From contig NC_073693.1 in NCBI RefSeq assembly GCF_029784155.1, positions 111,166,683 to 111,230,682 on the forward strand: a stretch of 64,000 nt of DNA. Reading direction: 5' to 3'. Each line of letters opens with the position of its first letter. Within the stretch, counting starts at the first letter, position 1. Shown here piece after piece: positions 22,360-35,684 of the stretch. The translations under genes and the position numbers were made by a program. The notes beneath the pieces were generated by a model that was given only the letters and a program-made list of their open reading frames with translations, was not told the origin of the DNA and ran no database searches. This stretch comes from Uranotaenia lowii (lineage: Eukaryota > Arthropoda > Insecta > Diptera > Culicidae).

Positions 22360-22742
22360 TAGTAATTTTCAATCTGGATATCCCCAAATCCATACCACCA
22401 TAACTGCAATGATAAATGTGTTACCTAAGAGTTGAACTTGATAAATCCCAATCGGTTATCCTGATTTTATTAGACTTTTTGAAAGCTTTCAATTGCATAA
22501 GCCAAAGGGTTTTACATAAAATTTTTTCCAATGATTTTGGAATTTCAACTTCCGCGATCAGTTTAATCAGATCATATTTTACTAATCGATTTCAGTAAGT
22601 GTTCAATATTAAACGATACTCTATTTTCTCACCAATCACATCAGGGGTACCCCCAGGTTCTATATTGGATCCGATTTTCTTTACGATGTATATAAATGAT
22701 TTATCAAATGTTCTGAAATACTGCAAAATTCACATTTTCGCT
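22360..22742 (+). pseudogene. Non-LTR reverse transcriptase fragment
   Basis: Translated pieces read FQSGYPQIHTTITAMINV, SVILILLDFLKAFNCISQRV (first catalytic D), then after one in-frame stop (22596-22598) SGVPPGSILDPIFFTMYIND. These are consecutive CR1/Jockey-type RT motifs. The frame is also disturbed near 22400-22430 and the YADD box is missing. It is an old relic, with lower similarity to the CR1-like and minus-strand elements elsewhere in the window than they have internal order. Confidence 0.65.
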
Positions 22743-24380
22743 CGGGTAGCACTCAATTCCTGTGTTAGATTTGTCAATTATCCGTTACGAGCACGTGTCA
22801 CACCAGACTGGCCCATAACAAAAAAAATCCTTATATTCCACGAGGCAACCCCTAGATTGTTGCATTTAGGTGAAAAAAGGACTTTCTGAAAGTTTCAGGT
22901 CTTTTGGCAGAAGCACGAGCTGGCGCAAAGGATTTGAAATTTGTATGGAGATTTTCGGAAAAATGTATGATTTGGTAAAAATGAAGTAGAATACGGGTTC
23001 TTCTGCAAGTTTTGTCTTATGACAAACTTATTAAAAAAAACCATCCACAGGAAGTAATTTTTAATTAAAACTAATTGATGATAGAGACACATGTATCTTC
23101 TCTCAAAGAAGTACAGGGAACTCAAAACGTTTTGGTGTATTGTTCAACATTATTAGTATTGCAGTTTTTTCAAGAATCAATCTAAAATCTTGAACTAAGA
23201 TCGAGTTTACATAAATTTAATATTTTACTTTAACTTTTTAAAACTGGATTTATTTTTAATATTTTTAAGAAATTTAAGGCTTTCTTAAAATAAACTTATT
23301 GTAAGTTTTAATCAAATAAGCGAAATTATGCTTGTCAAATTTTCCTGGATATTTCCCGGATTTTGGTTTGAAATTTTTTAAATAGAATGCCTGAATTTTG
23401 CTAGGTTGTAAATAAAAAAGCCCAAATTTGCGCAACCCGGATATGTGCGGGAGAACTTCTGGCAATTATAAGCTTAGCTCACCAGATTTTAATGCAATTT
23501 TTATGATTTCAACCATCGATGAAAGTAACTTTTCTATTTTGTTATTAAATCCTTATCCTTATCCTTATCATCATTTGACTAATCATCATTTGACCTTATC
23601 ATCATTTGACTAATTCAGGGATCTTTTAAGTTTCTATTTAACACGAAAAAAAATGTTTTATTCATGCACGGTTTGAGCAAAAATGTCAGAAAAAAATAGG
23701 TCCTCAAACCCCTCCTCCATGAGTCAGTTCTTTCTACGGCCTTGGAATATCGAATGAGAATAATAGTTTTGGCTAAATCAAACTGGAAAGAAAAGAAGTT
23801 ATAGATTTTTGCTCGCAAGAAGAACTACCTAGTCTGCCATCCCCAAATATGAGCACATGATCAAATTTGGACCAAATTTGATGATGTTCCCTTTTCACAT
23901 GCATGACTAGAAAAGCATGTAAAAAATCGGTACACATCCGATATCTGCGATTTTAAAAAAAACCACACGAAACTCCACTAAACTGCCAAGTTGTCAGGGG
24001 GTTGGTTATGTCAGCACTTTTGACTGACGAGTGACTTAGATGAGATTGTACAACAACTTTATGTATCGTATGAGTTATCGACGCCTAAATCGTTATTTTA
24101 CTGTTCCATACCTTCACAACAATGATTTCATCGACTGATTGCAGTGGGCTTTCTACTCTCTAGCCGAAAATCAAAGCTGAAACGGACCTCTCAGTTCAAG
24201 TTCTGGAATTTCAAATTCAAACAGATTTTGTTAATATAGAAAAAGTGAAAATATCCAGATAAATAGTATTTTAAACATGATTTGGAAATCAATGCTTTGT
24301 ATACTAGAAAAAAATCGGCTTCAAAACGTTTTAGATATTGGACTTTTCTATATAAGTTATTGTAGCGTAAATTTCATCAC
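22743..24380. other. Intergenic DNA with small repeats
   Basis: No gene is supported. At 23330-23470 there is a fragment of the cccgg-rich MITE family. At about 23552-23612 there are short tandem repeats: ccttat three times, then atcatcatttgacta units. Confidence 0.4.
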
Positions 24381-26230
24381 ATGGATTTATCTTTTTACCA
24401 ACCTGAACGAAATGTTATCCTGATTTTTAAGTTCCAACCAAATATTGTACTGGCATCTCTGTCTCCTCCTGTTCCTTCGTGTAGCTTCAGTAGCAGCGTT
24501 TTGGATTTTCCCTTTTTGAATGAGATTTTCTACGCACACTGCACTACACTCTGCGCTGAAGCTGGTCCTGCTGCTTTTACTGTTTTTGCCGTTTCTGACA
24601 TGATCCAACGAATACCCTCCCACCACGAACATTCACCTTCCTCTTAACTTTTCGCTTCTTTTGCTGCCGCTTCTGCTACTAAGCCAACAACCCCATCGGC
24701 CAAGTTTGTAATAACGCGCTTCCCAAGCATCTCACTGCTGTTTTCCTTTCCTTTTTTCGAAAGGCGAGTTCATCACTCTCTTGTATTTTCATTATTTTTT
24801 CATCGACACGAAAAATAAAGAAAGAAAGCCTTCCCCGGTTATTTGGCCACCCGTTCCGTAGTGATAATCCTCTCTAGTAGATTCTTCTAAGGGAATGCTC
24901 TCAAGCTGTAGGACGTGGAGCAGCATAATCTATCAATTAGCGTACACTTTCGTCTCGGATTGAACACAACAACGAGAAGAAGAGAGTGATGGTTTTCTGA
25001 TTTGGGGCACCCAAAAACACTGCGGTTGTAGTTTTCCATTCCAACGCGGTTTTCCGCCCACTTTTTGGTTTGGTTTGGTGTAGTTGCTTCTTCACAATGT
25101 CTTGATCTTCTTTGGATTTGATACGGATTTTCGGTTACTGAAGATACTAGCTTCACTTTTTTTTTTATCACGCTTAAAGAACGCAGGTATCCATTGGTGC
25201 ATTTTTCATAAACCACGCACATTCAAAGTCCCCACCCTAAATCGACGGAAACATTTGGTGAAAAATGCTCACTTCATTCCGATTGCAGCGGGACTTTTCT
25301 CCCCACTCGGTAGAATGCCAACTATCCAGGCCATCGTAGTCCTCGTTTTTTGAATCCAACATTCGGTTTGTGGGCGTTGAAAAAGCTAAATGACTCAACT
25401 TTTATGCTCCCATAGGGCAGAAGCCTAGATGGGGAGAAAAAAACTTATTCTGGACACCTTCCAGGGGGATGCAGAGATTCATTCAGGAAAATTAAACTCA
25501 CTCCCAGCCCCACGAATAACCTGAATTCTTCGAGAGCTCACTATCGGGTACTCGGGTTGGACAGTTGGTCTAATATAATGGGGTTCCAATTGCACTAAAA
25601 CTCCACCCGTCGCCGTCATAAAACTTCAAATCCCAATCGTCGCCTTCATCCTTCTATTTTGTTAGAATGAACAACACAACACACTTGGGAAACACAATAT
25701 CGGAGGACTAGGAAAAAGGAGACGCCTGACCCGTCCCAAAACCAGGCGTTTTTCAACCCCAGGAAAATGGGTGCTAATACAGCGAGGAAAAAAAATCCTC
25801 CACCGGAAAAACCGAACCCCACGAACCATGCACGGATCGAAAAAAGGCGGAACCGACCTCACCGAAGGTGCTTCGACTTCTGACACCGCGGCAAGGAGCA
25901 AATTTTCCGACCTGTCCGAATTTCCCTTTTTCCATGCTCCCTCTGAGTTGGGAAGAAGCTTTTCGTGAGCAGTTTCTCTCATTCTCTCATGTGTCCTGTT
26001 TATTCATTGGTGTTGGTACGGTTCCAAAGCTTTTTCAGTTTCATTCATGCTTTGCATCAGAAAACATGTGGCAGCTCGTTTGTATACTCGAGTGTTTCTC
26101 CAGTGTATTTGTGTATCTGGCGCTTGGAAAATCTTGCGAGCGCGGGAAAATAGTGACAGCCAAATCGGTTGACGTTTGTATGCTAAAATGCGACGTTTTG
26201 GAACATCGAACAGTGAATTTTTAGAACAAG
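24381..26230. other. Less AT-rich, non-repetitive region without a callable gene
   Basis: Composition is nearer 45% GC over much of 24380-26220 and nothing here matches the window's repeats. Frames at 24381-24647, 25084-25353, 25771-25968 and 25868-26224 overlap others on both strands and carry no motif or splice-supported structure. Such islands between repeats often hold promoters, untranslated exons or conserved regulatory DNA, but the sequence alone does not show which. Confidence 0.35.
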
Positions 26231-28320
26231 GCTGAGCAATTCAAAAGGGACTTCAATTTGACTTAAAAAAAACTTTAGTTAGGGTTTGTTTCGCTCCCTT
26301 TATTCTACCAAAAACTTTCCATTTTCTGAGACGGCCTCGATATGTCGCCTAAATTTTAAGAAAATGAAAAAACCTAGTTATTTTTAGTATCGTACGTGCT
26401 ACACATATGTATACAAGAGGTCTGTTGGGCACACATTACGATTTTTTTCACAATTTCGTTTACGTACAACTGAAACACTGATCCATCTTTAGTTTATGCC
26501 TCTTAAGTTTGGATCAATTTTCGAAATTGTCAAAAATCGGCTTATAAAACCATTCTCATTAAGGAATTTCTCATTATAATTTCATTAAATGAAAGAACAT
26601 AAAACACTTCATACTAAGCGCAAGATTAACACAACGAAATTTGGATGATTCTCATTTGCAACTTTACGTTCGAAAATGCAAATATTTGAGATAATTTTTA
26701 AAACCATTGCGTTGAATTTAAAACTTATTTTAAAACTTTGATATTTTCGTATTATTCTGGTATACTTGTCTGAATAGTGAATTCTCGGTTCGTGTTGTTT
26801 TTATTAATTCTCAAGTTCGTTTTTCATTTTGAATTTTGGTCGATGAATTTTTATTCTGAATTAAAATTTAATTCTGAATTAAAATTATTATTTGAGATCC
26901 TGATGACTGGCGCATTTGGAACACTACTTTCATTGATTGCCTTTTTAATTTCAACTTCTAATCCAAAAATTTTACCTTTATTTGACCTGGATTGAACGAA
27001 ATGAATTTTTCGCCTTTGTTTCGAATAGTAAGAAATTTACTACAGAGAATGTATGAAAAAAGTTTTTTCTATGTCTTGATGGACACATTATTTCCAATTT
27101 TATTTAAAATAATTTTTGAGATATTATTCTGATATCAAAAGGCAATAACATTCACATTTTCAGAGATGCAGCAACATATGGTTATGACTGGTTTGGGTGT
27201 GTTGAACTGAATGATGCATTGAATTTCATTCTACCAGCTTTCATTTCTGAGAATCCAGCTGAAAATTGGTAAAAATTCGTTTAATAAATTTGTGCTCTAT
27301 TTATGAAAAAAAAACTGTAAAATGTTACAAATGTTAATAAAAAATAAAGGTTTTGAAGCAATGGTATACTTTCTCGATGATTTCAGGTAATTTTTAATTC
27401 TTAGAAAAAATAACCTAAGTGTTCTTTTTTTCAATTCAACGGCAATTCAGGAATTTGACGAAATTTCAAAGAATGCAGAAAGAAGAAGAAAATGCATTTT
27501 TAAATCATTTTAAAGCAAAATGTATAGCGATCTTCAATAAATTTGTAGTTAAAATTTTCAAAACTCCCATTTTTTATGTTAAAAATATATGTTTTTGTTT
27601 CAATTAAATTTTCTAAAAATTTCAGTTTTTTTTCTAAAGCATTGTATATCTGAAAATAGAAAACCATGGCATAATCTCTATCCTTCATCGGATAAAATTA
27701 AGTCAAAAGATTCAAAATAAGATTTTAGTATTTAGCTAGGTTTGTTAGTTTATCAGCTATCAGCTTTCTATTTTTTAATATTTTTCATTGTATTTTTGGC
27801 ATGACGGCGAATTATGATTTTAAAATAGATAGGCTGAAAGGTGGAAAGATCAAAGAAATAGAAGAAAATTTCTTAATAAAATATTTGATGAAAAATGTGA
27901 GCTGATATCCTCTTTAAACGATTGGATGGTTCTAAAATTAATATGCATCTTCTTAATTCTGTGATTCCAAGAGATCCCTATCGTCTCCCTAGAATGGCGT
28001 TGACATCTTTCAAGAAGACTGTGAGCCCAATTTTGAATTTTCGAGGTCGTTGAAAAGGCTAAGGGGCGGTGAGGTTTTGGCGTTTCACAATCCAGAAATG
28101 ACGAACAATTAGGAATTTAATTTTTTAATGATTATTCACAAAAAAGAGGTTTTGGTTAATTTTCACTTCACATCTGCATTATTTTTTTTATCAATTCAAT
28201 TGTTGCAATACAATTTAAAACATAGATATGAAACTTATTCTCGACTTGATTTTCAACGACTTAGAAAGAAATCATGTGGAGAAGCGTAACAATTATTATC
28301 CAACACAGCAAAAATTATTT
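26231..28320. other. AT-rich intergenic DNA with an hAT-like relic
   Basis: No gene is supported. Around 27985-28095 a segment (agactgtgagcccaattttg, aaggggcggtgaggtttt) shares wording with 34480-34590 and 47110-47190 and is probably a fragment of one degenerate transposon family. Confidence 0.35.
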
Positions 28321-29592
28321 GCTGTAAAATTACAGTAAATATCCTGTAACAAAAAGGAGCAGGACATTTACCGTAATTTTACAGGTCGTAAAAAAAATTC
28401 AAGGGCCTTCAATTTTCAGTGCGCATATCCAACAAACCTCTCTTTAAAATTACAGACCTGTAATGTTTTTTCATCTATTTATTCACTTTGATTTCGTCAA
28501 TTTTTCAGAAATTTTAAAATAATTAGACATTCTGTTTGATTTTTCTATATTTTATTACCTATATGTTGAAAAATTTCTTATGTATTTAAATGAAACTGCA
28601 ATATACTTTTTCTTAAAATTTGGAAACACAATTTCAAGCACTTTCTTCTGACTATCCTTGTAGCAGCCACTAAAATCGGTTTTATCCATCGACTTTTTGC
28701 TAATCGGGTGACGAAAGCCTTGTTATCCGGAGTCCAAACGCGAAACACTTTCCGAGGAAGTCATCTTGGTTGGAAATGATCAATTAGGACAGTGCGGCTG
28801 CTGAAAAAAAGAAAATGAAGACCAGATATTGAATGTTGATGCTTCATCGCTTAATTTGTTTCAAATTGTATTTACAGCATAGCAATGAAGCAAACCGTGC
28901 ACAATATAATTGTTTTGGCAAAAATCTATTCGTATTATTAAATTGAGTAGCCTAATTAAAAAAAACTCACCTGGGAAGCGATCTGATACTGCACTAATGC
29001 CTCAAACGAGCCAAGATTCTAGCTTCCGGTAAACTAGTTGCGATGCAGAACCTCGGTACCGGGAAAATTGTTCCAACCGTATATGTGAAGACTCATCGTT
29101 AAATGTCTCCTCCTCGCCATCTCCGCGGATACCGATGTACAGAAACCGGGGCAGACTTGGCCGGTACTGCTGCAAAAAGAATGTACGAACGATATAGATC
29201 GGTTAAATCAGTTTTCTGTGAATTATAAAACTAAGAAAATAAATCTTACCCTAAGAACTGCAACATGGAACCGTTTCTTGATCTGAGATGATGCACTGCT
29301 TTGCGGGAGGAGGATTTTGTTACTAGAGGAATTGCTGCTGCTGCAGCTACAGAACAAAACAAAACAGAATCGAAAAAAATAAAACAAGCTGCCGGCCGCC
29401 GTCGCCCGCGCTCATTTTGACGTTTCTCTTTTGTTGCCTAACTGGGATGCCAGACGAACGTAAATTGCTTTATGTTCAACTGAAAATTATTGTTCGACAC
29501 GTCATAAACAGCACGTAATATTTTTTCGACCTGTAAAATTACGGCAAATGTCATGCTCCTTTTTGTTACAGGACAATTACTGTAATATTATA
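28321..29592. mobile_element. TIR element enclosing splice-signal-bearing sequence
   Basis: Left arm 28321-28391 and right arm 29521-29592 are inverted copies of about 72 bp, sharing cctgtaacaaaaaggagca and ccgtaattttacaggtcg with few changes. The interior is less AT-rich. On the minus strand it carries two well-formed intron candidates: donor at 29249 (cttagg|gtaagat) with acceptor ttctttttgcag near 29170, and donor at 28970 (cttcccag|gtgagt) with acceptor ttctttttttcag near 28803. A frame of 56 codons lies in the middle exon. No long protein with a start codon could be built. Confidence 0.5.
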
Positions 29593-29755
29593 GCGTTGTC
29601 TCTTATTTTTCAAATGAATGCATTCAAAGTTACACGTTTTTTCAGTTACGGGCCGTTTTATTTTACAGGCCTTCGTTTTAAATGACACGTGATATTCATT
29701 ATTTTTTTTCTGTGAAGAATATTGAATAGATTGGTACATGGGACATGGTATTTAG

Positions 29756-30238
29756 TAGTGAACCTGTATATAAGAGAAGTGACATCTGAAACACAAAATT
29801 CCAATCGAGCAAAAGAACTGTCAAAATCGATTCCAATCGATCCGAGCATTTTGTCGCAGAGCTTTTACCTTTATTATTGAAAACTCAACCAAGGAAGGTA
29901 TTGTGATTGTTGTTATAGTTCAAACAGATAATTTTTTAGCTGGTCATATGAATTTATGATTAGTTGCAATTTTTGTCAATGCTTTGGTGAATCGTGTTTC
30001 TAGTTAGAAAACTAGCTGATTATTAACGAAATTCAAGTCATTCATACCGTTTATCGCGATCCTTCGGGCATCGAGTTCAATGTCGTTTTGTTGCATTGAA
30101 GGAGCGTTCACTTTAGAGCTTGAACATTGAGCCAGAAAACAGTGCTGGGGATTTTTTTGTACAAGACTTCGGCGATGTTGCCACATATTTTATTTTAAGA
30201 GGGATCAGATGTCGCTTCTCTTATATGAAGGTTCACTA
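29756..30238. mobile_element. hAT-like MITE with 8-bp target duplication
   Basis: Termini are TAGTGAACCTGTATATAAG at 29756 and, on the other strand from 30238, TAGTGAACCTTCATATAAG. The inverted similarity extends about 35 bp. Flanking GTATTTAG occurs at 29748-29755 and 30239-30246, an 8-bp duplication as hAT elements make. 483 bp, no transposase. Confidence 0.8.
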
Positions 30239-30246
30239 GTATTTAG

Positions 30247-31556
30247 GAATGTAGTGTTAATAAGCAACAAAATAAATTACTTATGCCAGCATTTACATTA
30301 AAATTTGTCTCTCTGTTATCTGAAATAATAATTGAAATGACTCTCACGCAAACTGATAAATTCAATCGATTTTTAAAAAAAATTTTTGATTTGATCGTTT
30401 TGCATTTTTTTTTATGAAAATGACTATTTCATTCAATTGAAGAAAATAGAAAGAAAAACTACTCAACCTTTTGACGTGGTTTGTTGAAATCAGCATGAAA
30501 CCTAAGCGAACCATTATTCTAATTTACTGTGACACAGAATATTTCAAAATATGCTTATCTAGCAATCTTTATTAATGTTCACTGTTTGACAAGCAAATGT
30601 CAAAAACTTTAACTTAAAGAAGCTTTAAAACTTGAGAAAACTGTAACGAATTACGAAAAATTAACATTTTGTATTGAAGCATTAGAAATCTGTATTTTTT
30701 TTTTTTTTGAAAAATGCTTCATATGCTAGCCAGATAAGAAAAAAATATAAATCCCGTCTAAAGTAAGCATTCCAGATTGCCTGGTTTTATTCGAGCTTGT
30801 CCGAAAATAAAAAAAAAAAAAAACATCAGGACAAGTTTGGCACGGCCCGGCCCGGATTCCCGGATTCAATAAAAAACTGACCGGGTTTTGCCCGAAGCTA
30901 TTCTCAACGACATTATTTTCTTACGGCCTTATCGGTAAATGTTATGTTCTCATAGTGAGAACATTTCAGATTTGAAAATTATAGATGGACAGAAGTAGAT
31001 TAGCAGAAAACTACGGTTGTTAAAAATGAGCTGGTAGAAATTTTTAAGAAGCATGTTCACCACATACCAAACTTTTGTTCAAGCACGGATCAACTATTTT
31101 GAAGTACGGACAGGGGTGAATAAAGAAATCATCCTAAGATAATGAAGGCATCTGCGTTGACAGGAAAAGCAGTGAGAATTGATAGCTAGTACAAGATGTT
31201 TATGACAGTGAGTCGAAATTGAAAATAGAAATTGTTTAGTTTGTATTCGAATTTATTGAACACCCTCTACTTACAAGGAAGTTCAGATCATTGAGGCTTC
31301 TAATTTTAGGTTGGTATGCTTTTAACAAATGTTGATATTTTCTATTGGGGTAACGAACTTACTTTGGACCGGGTACATATTTGGTTCTGATGGAGGTCCG
31401 AAATAGAAACATTGTGGTCCAAAATACGATCAGAGTAACTATCGAGTAAACGATGCAGCAATCGAATCTTCCATGTAAATCGAATGATTCAAAGAATGGT
31501 TCTTTGTGGACTTAGTCGGGTTGCGAATATATGTCTGCTCAATTGCACTCCCTTTA
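30247..31556. other. AT-rich intergenic DNA
   Basis: No gene is supported. A diverged fragment of the cccgg MITE family lies at about 30768-30900, recognised by cggcccggcccgg and accgggttttgcccg. Confidence 0.4.
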
Positions 31557-31561
31557 TGTCG

Positions 31562-33162
31562 CACAGTGGGCCAGGAACCACACTTTTGCGGTCAAAACTG
31601 ACTGCAGGCCAGAGGCTTCGTTGTAGCTCATTGGTGTCTTCGACAAAGTTACTCGGCTATATTTGCGCTATCTATTGATGGATTTGAATTAGTTCTATTT
31701 TTCTCCGCAAGGTGGCACCAAAATCTAACTTTTCACAGAAGCAAGATACAGGCATGGTTTCTTGTACAAAGTTGTTCATTATACCTTTAACATCAACTTT
31801 GTAGAACATTGTTAAGCTCTATGTTGTGTACTTAACTTGCAAAAATAATAATTTAAGGAAACCTTGCAAAAAAATGGTTTTTTTCACCTATTTTTGTGTT
31901 TAGCTATACAATACCTCAAATTTCCACAGTATTCAATTGGAATAGACTTAAATGAGATATTCTAGTGGAAAACTTATTCGTTTCGCCGATTTTTTCTGTC
32001 AAAATTGCAAAAAATTGGTTAAAATTATACATTTTTCAAATTTCAATAACTTGCTTGCGAGCAGTTTGGCGCACCTCATTTTTCGAGAAGTGACAGCTGT
32101 GATTATGTTCTAAATGCATGAAAAAAATGTCGGTGGGTTCTCGTGGGTTCCTTGCCAAATGATTTAATAAAGTTGGTAAGTTTTCAATACAAATCCACAT
32201 ATTTTAAGACCTTTTTCAAAGAAAACATCCGAATTTCTCGTAGAAAAGTCGAATTTTCATCGTTCAATTATTGGAGTTGCTGCTTGAATAAATAATTCAG
32301 CACATTTTTCGCACTTTTAATCTAATTAGAAAAAAAAAATAAAAATTTTCAAAAATTTATTTAAATAAAAAACAGTTTTAAATTATTTTTTATTTTTTTC
32401 AAATAAATTTTACAAAATGTGCTTAATCGCTTAATTAAGCATCACAATGGACTACAGCAATAATAAAACGACGAAAATTCGACTTTTCTACGAGAAATGT
32501 GGATGTTTTCTTTGAAAAAGGTCTTAAAATATGTTGATTTGTATTGAAAACCTTTGTGAAATCATTTGGCAAGGAACCCACGAGAACCCACCGACATTTT
32601 TTACATGCATTTAGATCATAATCACAGCTGTCACTTCTCGAAAAATGAGGTGCGCCAAACTGCTCGCAAGCAAGTTATTGCGATTTGAAAAATGTATAAT
32701 TTTAACCAATTTTTTGCAATTTTGACAGAAAAAATCGGCGAAACGAATAAGTTTTCCACTAGAATATCTCATTTAAGTCTATTCCAATCGAATACTGTGG
32801 AAATTTGAGGTATTGTATAGCTAAACACAAAAATAGGCGAAAAAAACCATTTTTTTGCAAGGTTTCCTTAAATTATTATTTTTGCAAGTTAAGTACACAA
32901 CATAGAGCTTAACAATGTTCTACAAAGTTGATGTTAAAGGTATAATGAACAACTTTGTACAAGAAACCATGCCTGTATCTTGCTTCTGTAAAAAGTTAGA
33001 TTTTGGCGCCACCTTGCGGAGAAAAATAGAACTAATTCAAATCCATCAATAGATAGCGCAAATATAGCCGAGTAACTTTGTCGAAGACACCAATGAGCTA
33101 CAACGAAGCCTCTGGCCTGCAGTCAATTTTGACCGCAAAAGTGTGGTTCCTGGCCCACTGTG
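31562..33162. mobile_element. Fold-back Transib-like element (non-autonomous)
   Basis: Two arms of about 700 bp (31562-32265 and about 32465-33162) are near-perfect inverted copies around a diverged core of about 200 bp. Termini start CACAGTGGGCCAGGAACCAC, and TGTCG flanks both sides (31557-31561, 33163-33167). A CACAGTG end with a 5-bp, GC-rich duplication is characteristic of Transib, the transposon family related to RAG1, whose signal heptamer is CACAGTG. Twenty-three bases after the heptamer is TCAAAACTG, which shares the CAAAA core of the RAG nonamer. There is no transposase, so mobility would need one in trans. Confidence 0.65.
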
Positions 33163-33167
33163 TGTCG

Positions 33168-35660
33168 CCTGAATTGAATCTTACCATCTTGACCAGACGG
33201 CCTAATATTTTCTTCCAAGCTCATCCTGTAATTTTTTTATTTTTGTCAGATATTCCTTTCCAAGTTAAGTCAAATTATCTCGAATTGAACATTTATTGGA
33301 TAAATCCTGTAAAACCTTCGTCGAACCAAGTGAATGCATTGGAGTTTTCATCCTTCATTACGAATTTATTATTGCGTCATCGGAAAAATGTTTAATTTGG
33401 TGTAGGGCAGTCCAAGGGGGATAAATAGAAGGTGATACGATCATTAAAATTTCAGAATCAGCCATGTTGATTGCTTCCTAGCGTTTGTTTACCGTTAATC
33501 CAAAGGACAGTTGAGACCTAAGCTTGCCTTTTCATTTAAGCACACTGATAGTTTGTAAACAAAGATACGAGCATCACCCCACTTCACCACGCTCTTTACG
33601 CCTACTTACTGTAAAAGTCAGAGAACCTAGTATTTAATGACTTTGAGGGCAGTCCTTAGAATTTAGTTCAAATGGCCTCCTCAACTGTTAAACAAAAAAT
33701 AGTTTGGGAAAAAAAATAGTTTTTTGGTGCAGCAATGTCATATTATTTGAGTTTCTTTTTCCACTCAAGATAGTAAAAATCAAAACTCTAGAATGATAAA
33801 TTTTAAACAATGTTGGAAAACTGAAAAAAAATCAGTCCATTTTTGAAATTCCTTCTGTGCAAAGATTCCTTCAGTGAAACCAATGTTTTAGTATTTTACT
33901 TAATCCATTTGACGAAAATCAACAGCTTTTATAGAGGCACGAAAGCCATAACCGTGGTAAAATATCTAGATTAAATTTCAAAGAAACAGCTTTTATTTGA
34001 TATAGCAAAAAAAAACCAACAATTAATACAATCAGCGTTGGTGGAGATTGAACACTAATGTTTTATAAATTTAGTTATGGAAATTGTTATTTTACAAAAG
34101 CACTATTTTGTTAGGGGAGAGTAGGGTAAACGGCATGATTTTCTAGGTTTCTATGTATCATGAGGCAATTTTTTATTTTATTAATTAATTGTTTTCTCCG
34201 AGCTCTGACTGTTCTGAAAAAAAAGTAATACTTTTTGATTTTTGTTCAATTGTGGGGAATCGTGGGCCAAGAAATCAAAATTGACCAGCCAACATGCAAA
34301 GTTTAAGAGTGGACCAAAAACTGTAATTACTTAATTCATTTTGTTATTTTAACGCAATTTCAGACGATGAAATATAAAAGAGAGTTGGGTATGATCGAAA
34401 AGTTTCAAAAACCTGGCTCGCGAACTTTGGGGAGATTCCTTAAATAAGATTTATGTTCGTCTATATCATTGGTTTTCAAAATAGTCTCTATCGCCCCTTG
34501 GGGGCGTTGAGAGCTTCCAGGGGGCGGTGAGCTCAATTTTGAAATTTGGCGGCAATGGAAGGGCTCATGGGTGCGGTGAGGTCGTAATTCACATTTTTAC
34601 AAACCATGAAACGACGTAGATTAAAAATAACAACGAGTAAGTTCGATGCAAAACAATGAAATTACGTTACAGAACTAAGCATCAGGTTCAAGATTAAATT
34701 TTTTATAATTTCTCAGAGCTACAAGCGAATTTTTGTTCCAATATCTCAATATATTTTTTTCTTCTAAAAATGTATCTAAAGATATTATTAAATTGAGACA
34801 GATTTTGAACGCGCTCTCCTTGTAGATCTTGTAAGGTAAGATTATTTTGGGTAATAATTAAAAAGATTACTTTTATATGGTACGATTTTGAATTGATTAT
34901 AGAATGCTTAATAATCTAAAAAATGTATGGTCTCAATAAATCTTCTGAACAGAATAAACCTTAAAAAATTTATGTAAAAAGGCGCCATCTGTTATTGAGT
35001 GATAGATTTTTTGTTAAAAAATATGAAAGATTTTTTAAATGATAAACTTTTAATCTATTTGGTTTTCACTAGCATAGCCGGAATGTTGCATAACTTTGAA
35101 CAGGACTCAAATTCAGATATCAATAAATAATATCATTTTTTACGCTATTTATCCGGCTTGAAAGTAATCAGTATGTATTCTATACAGCCAATTTGTGGGG
35201 AATATAGAATTTTGCTTAACAAAATTTAAAATATATAATTTTATATTCAAGCCAACTAATCAATCAGACGGAATACTATGTAAATAAATAATAAATAAAA
35301 TAAAATAATCAATCAGTTTAAATTATTGTCCAGGAAACTTTACAAAGAATTAAGTGTTCACTGGAGATTTAAAGCAATATGAGGACCTTGAAGCCAAAAG
35401 GGTATATCTAAGTGCATTAAAGCGAATTACGAGAAAACACGCTTATGTTACGTTAGGTCATTTTCCATATGTTTTTCGAAAATTTTCATTTTTCATTCGA
35501 ACGAAAAAGAAATATGTAATAAAATCTAAAAACTTAAATACCCCGACATATAGTTTAAAATATAATGAATCGTTTGACATTATTAAATCAAAATCGACCA
35601 TTTTTAAACTTATAATGCCCACTACCCCTTTGGCGCTGAGGGCCTCCTATAAATTTTAAA
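33168..35660. other. AT-rich intergenic DNA with repeat relics
   Basis: No gene is supported. At 34112-34136 lies a G-rich terminal-like motif (aggggagagtagggtaaac) resembling 52354-52381 in reverse. At 34467-34590 lies an hAT-like end (ttggttttcaaaatagtc, then gggggcg-rich). The open frame at 35354-35659 lacks motifs. Confidence 0.35.
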
Positions 35661-35664
35661 TGAA

Positions 35665-35684
35665 TTTTTTTTTTTTTTTTTTTT
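35665..35684 (-). other. Poly-A tail of the minus-strand non-LTR element
   Basis: Twenty T on the plus strand follow ctcac in element orientation, marking the 3-prime end. An AATAAA is present some 90 bp upstream in element orientation, near 35762. Confidence 0.75.

Noticed and set aside
25662..26224. Overlapping open frames in a more GC-rich stretch
   Set aside because: Frames occur on both strands at once, which is what lower AT content gives by chance; no domain was recognisable.
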